Assembly (NCBI GenBank): GCA_022376515.1
Contig: WTXI01000015.1
Location: 248,001-312,000, forward strand
Direction of reading: 5' to 3'
DNA length: 64,000 nt
Source of the DNA: Lactifluus volemus
Lineage: Eukaryota > Basidiomycota > Agaricomycetes > Russulales > Russulaceae
Shown here: positions 59,878 through 64,000 of the stretch, piece after piece
How positions within the stretch are numbered: position 1 is the first letter of the stretch
How the letters are laid out: each line of letters begins with the position of its first letter
Notes under the pieces: model-generated
The model's input: the letters and a program-made list of their open reading frames with translations, nothing else
The model's database searches: none
What the model was told of the DNA's origin: nothing
Position numbers and translations under genes: made by a program

Positions 59878-62800
59878 ATGTCAACCGTCTCTACCATCAA
59901 GTCTCTTGTCAAGGAGATCGGCGTCCTCTCCAACACCCTTTCTGACTCCGTGTCGAAGGCGTCAAAAGCTGACAAGATATGGTTGGTCATGAATTCAGAG
60001 GAGTGCGAGATCCCACACGAGACCTTTAATCGCCGATTTGATACTTTGTTTGGGGAGGACTGTCGTGACTCGAATGGTCGATTACACTATGTGCGACAGG
60101 GTAAGTTCGGTATGGGTGTCATCGTATCGTATCTCCTCAAGGTCAACTGGGCGGTCGACTTTCCACTGGATCTAGTGGAGATCAAACTGCAACATCTTAT
60201 TACGGAACTCAAGCTCCTTCAGTGAGTACAACACTTGATATCTCATGGTGTCATGTTACTCATCAGTGGGCCATCACTGTAGGCGGGATGATGTGCAACG
60301 TCCCGTTTGCGTCATTCACCCTGCTGCAAAACTCACGGATGCAGCCAATTCGTCGGTGCCTGAACTTTCCTTTCAGCATCAGGTCGTCGAAGAATACTGG
60401 TCGCGCCAGCCTCAAGATCCAGTCAACTCTACCAGGGAGTTGTCCCTTCCTGCAGTCTCAAACTCTTGTGGCAACCCTTGCCCAGGTGTTCCGTCGTCCG
60501 ATACTCCAACTCTGCATGCGAAGCAGCCGACAAAGCGCAACATCGTTGTCACTGACATTGACAGCGACGTTGACATTGAATTGGACAATCCGCAGAAACC
60601 ATCGAAGCGACATACGTTGAACGTTTTATTGTTGTATCTACCTGACTTACAGCCATATCTGTAGTAAAGAAGAAGCTCACGATGTCATCATCCTCCAGTT
60701 CATTTGTGATTGGTACTGAGGTGTCGGATGACAGTGGGGAGGATACGACTGGGCCGACTGGTAAGGCATCTTTTACTCTCCACCTTCGTTCCTCATATTT
60801 CCATGCCTCCAGAAACGCTCGGCAACCCGTTAACTGTCGATAATAATGGTCTACTTGCTGATGTGAACGTCCCAGCGGTAGACAGCAGTCCACCTGCCAT
60901 GCGTGAAGATAAACGGCGGGATGTGGACCAATTTTTCCATCCCACCATTTCTAAAGAAGTCAATGGGAAGGTGAAAAGATATTGTGTTTGCAAAATATGC
61001 CCGTGAGTAGCAGTTGACATCTATAACACATGCGATAACAAGGCCGCCTAGGAACATGAAGACTATTGTCGATGAAGTCACAACTTTGCGGCACCATCTT
61101 GATGCTCACCATTCGGTCTGTGACTGATTATCTTTGCGTTGTAATGACTTACTCTTGTTTCAGGGGAAGTATCACAATTGGGCAAAGGGTGCCAAGTTTA
61201 TATCAAAATTACCAAGCAACGTCAGAAGGTGGAAGGCCGCCGCTGAGGAGGTCATGCGTACCCTTGATCGTGATCTTAAGGAGAGGCAGCCCCTTGAGCG
61301 TGTTGTTCCCTATTCAGCTCAAGCATTTCGTCGTCTTTCCATTGAGTGGCTTGTAGCTACAGACCAGGTGTGTTTTTCACATGCTGTCATGGTACCTACG
61401 TTACTTAGGTCTCGCGTAGCCAATCCAAAGCTTTCAACATCCTATGTTCATAGCTATGCTTAACATGGCATCACGCGCAACAAATGGTTTACATATCCCG
61501 GGTCGGAAGGTGACATGGACTGAACTCATGAACACCTTTAGGAACCATCTGGTCAAACTGAAGGCGATATTTGCTGTAAGTTGTTGACCAAGTCGACAGA
61601 GATCATGATGTAACCCTCTGGATAATATAGGGGCCTACTGTGAAGGGCGAAGTAAGCTTCACTTGTGACGCTTGGCAAGCCAGCAACAACGATGCCTATT
61701 TCGCGGTGTCTGCCCACTGGATTGATGAGTTCACGCCTGCGAAGTGGGAACTACGTAGCGCATTAATCGGCTTTGTGCAGCTCAACAGTGCACATAACGG
61801 CCGTCGCCTTGCTCACGTGTTTTTCAAAGTCATCTAACATGTGGGCCTTCTGCATAAGGTGAGTCACTGATCTGTTCTTATTCGTATTCACTATCTCACG
61901 ATAAAGGTTGGTCATGTAACTTGTTATGGACTGACACGTGCTTGCTGACTCATACTGTACATTTTCGGACTGATGACTCATTTCTGCTGACTCTCTTGCT
62001 TATGCGAATGGACTGCTGATCGCTTTGTTTCAGATCGCTTACTTATTTCTCTCACGGTATAGCCTCACATAGCACCATACAGCCGCAAGTAACAGCCACA
62101 TGCACAGGATGACTCGCTGATTCCTGAAACATGTTTCAAACCCTGAAAGCTGTACGAAGGTCACAGCCCCTACGGCTGTGTACATAGCTTCATTCTTCTC
62201 TATATAAACCCTGTACTTTCTACCTTAGAGACCTTAAGTCTCAGTTTTGTTTCGCAATCCAAGTCTTCTATCTATTAGAATCTTGCTTGCCTAGAAGCAT
62301 CAGACCTGAGAGAACCCTCTTGACATCACGCTCTTCGACTTCTTGACACTTTGGTCTCACCCTGAGCCCAAAGCCCTTGACCTCTGAAACGCTCTTGACT
62401 TAGTCGTTTACTAAAGTCTCATCTCTATTAAACCTTGATCTTGACTTGCACGTCTTGCAAGTCTCGTTCTTAACTTCACGAACGCTCGTACACTTCGTAC
62501 AAAGGTCCCACTTGGAACCTTAACATAACTTGTGACAACGCGTCCAACAATCGGACGATGATGAAGGAGCTGGCTGCCCAGCTGAAGATTGCTACGTCGA
62601 AGAAATACAATTGGCAGAAGAGAAAAATCAAGTAAGTGTATCGTATAATCGTGCGATTAAACCCTAATCATAATCGTGTCTTAGCTGTCTCGCACACGTT
62701 ATTAATCTGGCCACCCAAGCACTCATCTCGACATACAGCAAGTCACCGCATTTTGATCCAAAGGAACCAGATGCTCATTTACCTCGGTATCGGGATGAAG

Positions 62801-64000
62801 TAAGACTAGTTCGTGCCATTGTAGTGAAGGTGCATGTATCGTTGTGCTCAGTTGCAACCCTCACTTATCGTGTTTTAGGAACGTTCTTCTTCAAAGCGAA
62901 AAGATATGTGGAAGACCATTCAAATCAAGGCAAAGGTCGCAAAGCCTGTTCAACTCATCCTCGACATGAAGGTCCGATGGTCATCCACCTTTCTCATGCT
63001 TGATTGTGCCAAAAGGAACAAGGAGGTACGTAGCCACCATACTGTGTTCAAGATATACTCACAAAACATTTGACAGTATGTTGATGTCTTTGTTGACAAC
63101 CTCTGTTGGGAAGAACAAGATCCTGTGAAATGCGACAAGATCTGTGAGCTCAAACTCACCAGCAAGGAATGGTCCCGAGTTGGTCTCTTCCTTGGTCTTT
63201 TAAGTGTACGTTTTTCAGCTATGTCATTCCGAAAATAACTCTGAATGAAGCCTCAAATTCCAGCATGCCGATAACGCTCAGCACTTGTTCTCATACAAGA
63301 GCATTCCAACCCTTCATCGTGCCATCCCTGCCCTGGAAGCTCTACATAGAGCGTGGTCCAGTCGTGCTACACGTCCAAAGTATTCTCGCTTTGTTTCTGC
63401 GCTCGACGCCACGTGTGACAAGATCAACAAGTACTATGAGAAGACAACTGATTCCCCAGCATATATTATGTCCATGCGTAAGCAATCCACATCCGCACTC
63501 AATACACAACTAATGCGACAGCAGTCCTTGATCCACAGGAGAAGATGAAATACTTCAAAAAACACTGGCCCGCAGATCTTCAGGCTAAAGTTACAGCATG
63601 TTGTGAAGAAGTGGTAAGAGATTTTCCCAACCATATATATTAAGACACACTAATTGTATGCTTACAGTTTAAAGAGCGTTGGCAATCTTTGAATCGCACC
63701 TCAACGTCACTGCCATCAACTCAGCCTACCAAGACCAAATACCACACGCTCCTTCAAGAGGTTAGCGATGATGAAGACGCGGATATGGATGTAGGCCCAA
63801 ATTACCCCAACGACCCTCAACAGCCATGGCTGTGCGATTACCATGCATATATCGATGCAGTGGAGCAAGTGCCCAAAGATTGGAGCGCAGTTTCATGGTG
63901 GGGGGTAAGCACCATCAAGTCGTCTCATATTTCAACTGATTCTTATGTGGTTTCTAGTATAACTCACAACGCTATCATCCTGCATGGGTCTCACTCGCGC
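59878..64000 (+). CDS. hAT transposase, BED-finger type (3' partial, split by a solo LTR)
   Basis: The start at 59878 gives MSTVSTIKSLVKEIGVLSNT; an intron (CTTCA|gtgagt...tgtag|GCGG) leads to RDDVQRPVCVIHPAAKLTD and a Ser/Asp-rich linker. The BED finger is DVDQFFHPTISKEVNGKVKR, CVCKIC and LRHHLDAHH. The catalytic region has SFTCDAWQASNNDAYFAVSA, then TCDNASNNRTMMKELAAQL and CLAHVINLATQALIS, with later LILDMKVRWSSTFLMLDCAK, LHRAIPALEALHRAW, VLDPQEKMKYFKKHWP and DWSAVSWWG before the window ends. Introns have clean GT-AG borders. One stop (near 61836) and the LTR at 61922-62525 break it between the first catalytic block and CDNAS. Otherwise well preserved. Confidence 0.85.
61922..62525 (+). mobile_element. 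Solo LTR, family 1, inside the hAT-2 transposase
   Basis: 604 bp, TGTTATGGACTGACAC...GGAACCTTAACA, flanked by TAACT at 61917-61921 and 62526-62530. Collinear and highly similar to the LTR at 40479-41066 (same TATATAAACCCTG box, same ends), with about 20 extra bases including CCCTACGGCTGTGTACATAG. The 3' flank resumes transposase sequence at CTTGTGACAACGCG. Confidence 0.94.

Larger units (their letters stand above)
59338..64000 (+). mobile_element. hAT transposon hAT-2, left end and body (right end outside window)
   Basis: The left end begins TAGTGTTGTTCCAGCC at 59338, like the hAT-1 termini (TAGNGT...), and cuts the Gypsy-B RT. Subterminal sequence (59350-59460) is GC-rich with repeated GGCTGG/CCAGC words. 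The 8 bp before it, CTTAGCGG (59330-59337), are the predicted target duplication. A hAT transposase gene fills the rest. CpG is far more frequent than in hAT-1, so it is younger or less methylated. Confidence 0.75.

Overview
The window is fungal nuclear DNA, almost certainly from a mushroom-forming basidiomycete (Agaricomycetes). Its genes are cut by many short introns of about 50 to 60 bp, the housekeeping proteins are basidiomycete-like, and the transposon fauna (chromodomain Ty3/Gypsy elements, hAT elements, a Helitron with the DUF6570-type region) is typical of the group. A captured fragment of a glyoxal-oxidase-type copper radical oxidase hints at a wood-decay lineage; that last point is inference.

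Bases 1 to about 31,860 are a compact gene-rich block. In order they hold: a NatA auxiliary subunit Naa15 (minus, 3' end cut by the window edge), cohesin cofactor Pds5 (plus), an MTH1-type Nudix hydrolase (minus) divergent from a BUR1/CDK9-type kinase (plus) over only about 100 bp, a VEFS-box Su(z)12-like Polycomb protein (plus), alpha-aminoadipate reductase Lys2 (minus), an arabitol/sorbitol-type zinc alcohol dehydrogenase (minus), a dual-specificity phosphatase (minus), Rho1 GTPase (plus) and an AMT/MEP ammonium transporter (plus). Pds5 and Lys2 each show one isolated apparent single-base frameshift.

Bases 31,860 to 64,000 are a nested transposon cluster. A decayed 5.0 kb hAT element (hAT-1, 32567-37565) has terminal inverted repeats and an 8-bp target duplication that matches at 7 of 8 positions. 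It is followed by GC-richer interspersed repeats and a broken unknown gene split by a solo LTR (40479-41066). Next comes a 3.8 kb non-autonomous DNA element (about 41434-45268) with inverted ends and GCTTAA-rich subterminal arrays. It carries pieces of at least five unrelated host-type genes, one still holding its intron: a Pack-type gene-capturing transposon, the most interesting object here. Then follow a 174-bp foldback MITE, a Helitron remnant, and two Ty3/Gypsy pol regions in tandem on the minus strand (Gypsy-A about 48183-53722, Gypsy-B about 53723-59337).

The Gypsy tandem is itself riddled with insertions: solo LTRs at 49073-49984 (TSD GGAAG) and 54545-55061 (TSD GGTGT), a 1.45 kb insert with an A-tract at one end inside the Gypsy-B reverse transcriptase (57791-59240), and a second, much better preserved hAT element (hAT-2, from 59338 past the window end). 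The hAT-2 transposase gene has been split by a solo LTR (61922-62525, TSD TAACT) of the same family as the one at 40479. In both Gypsy copies the chromodomain is followed closely by a second reading frame, which in one copy carries a CCHC knuckle. Either the element has an unusual gene order or the copies form a tandem array.
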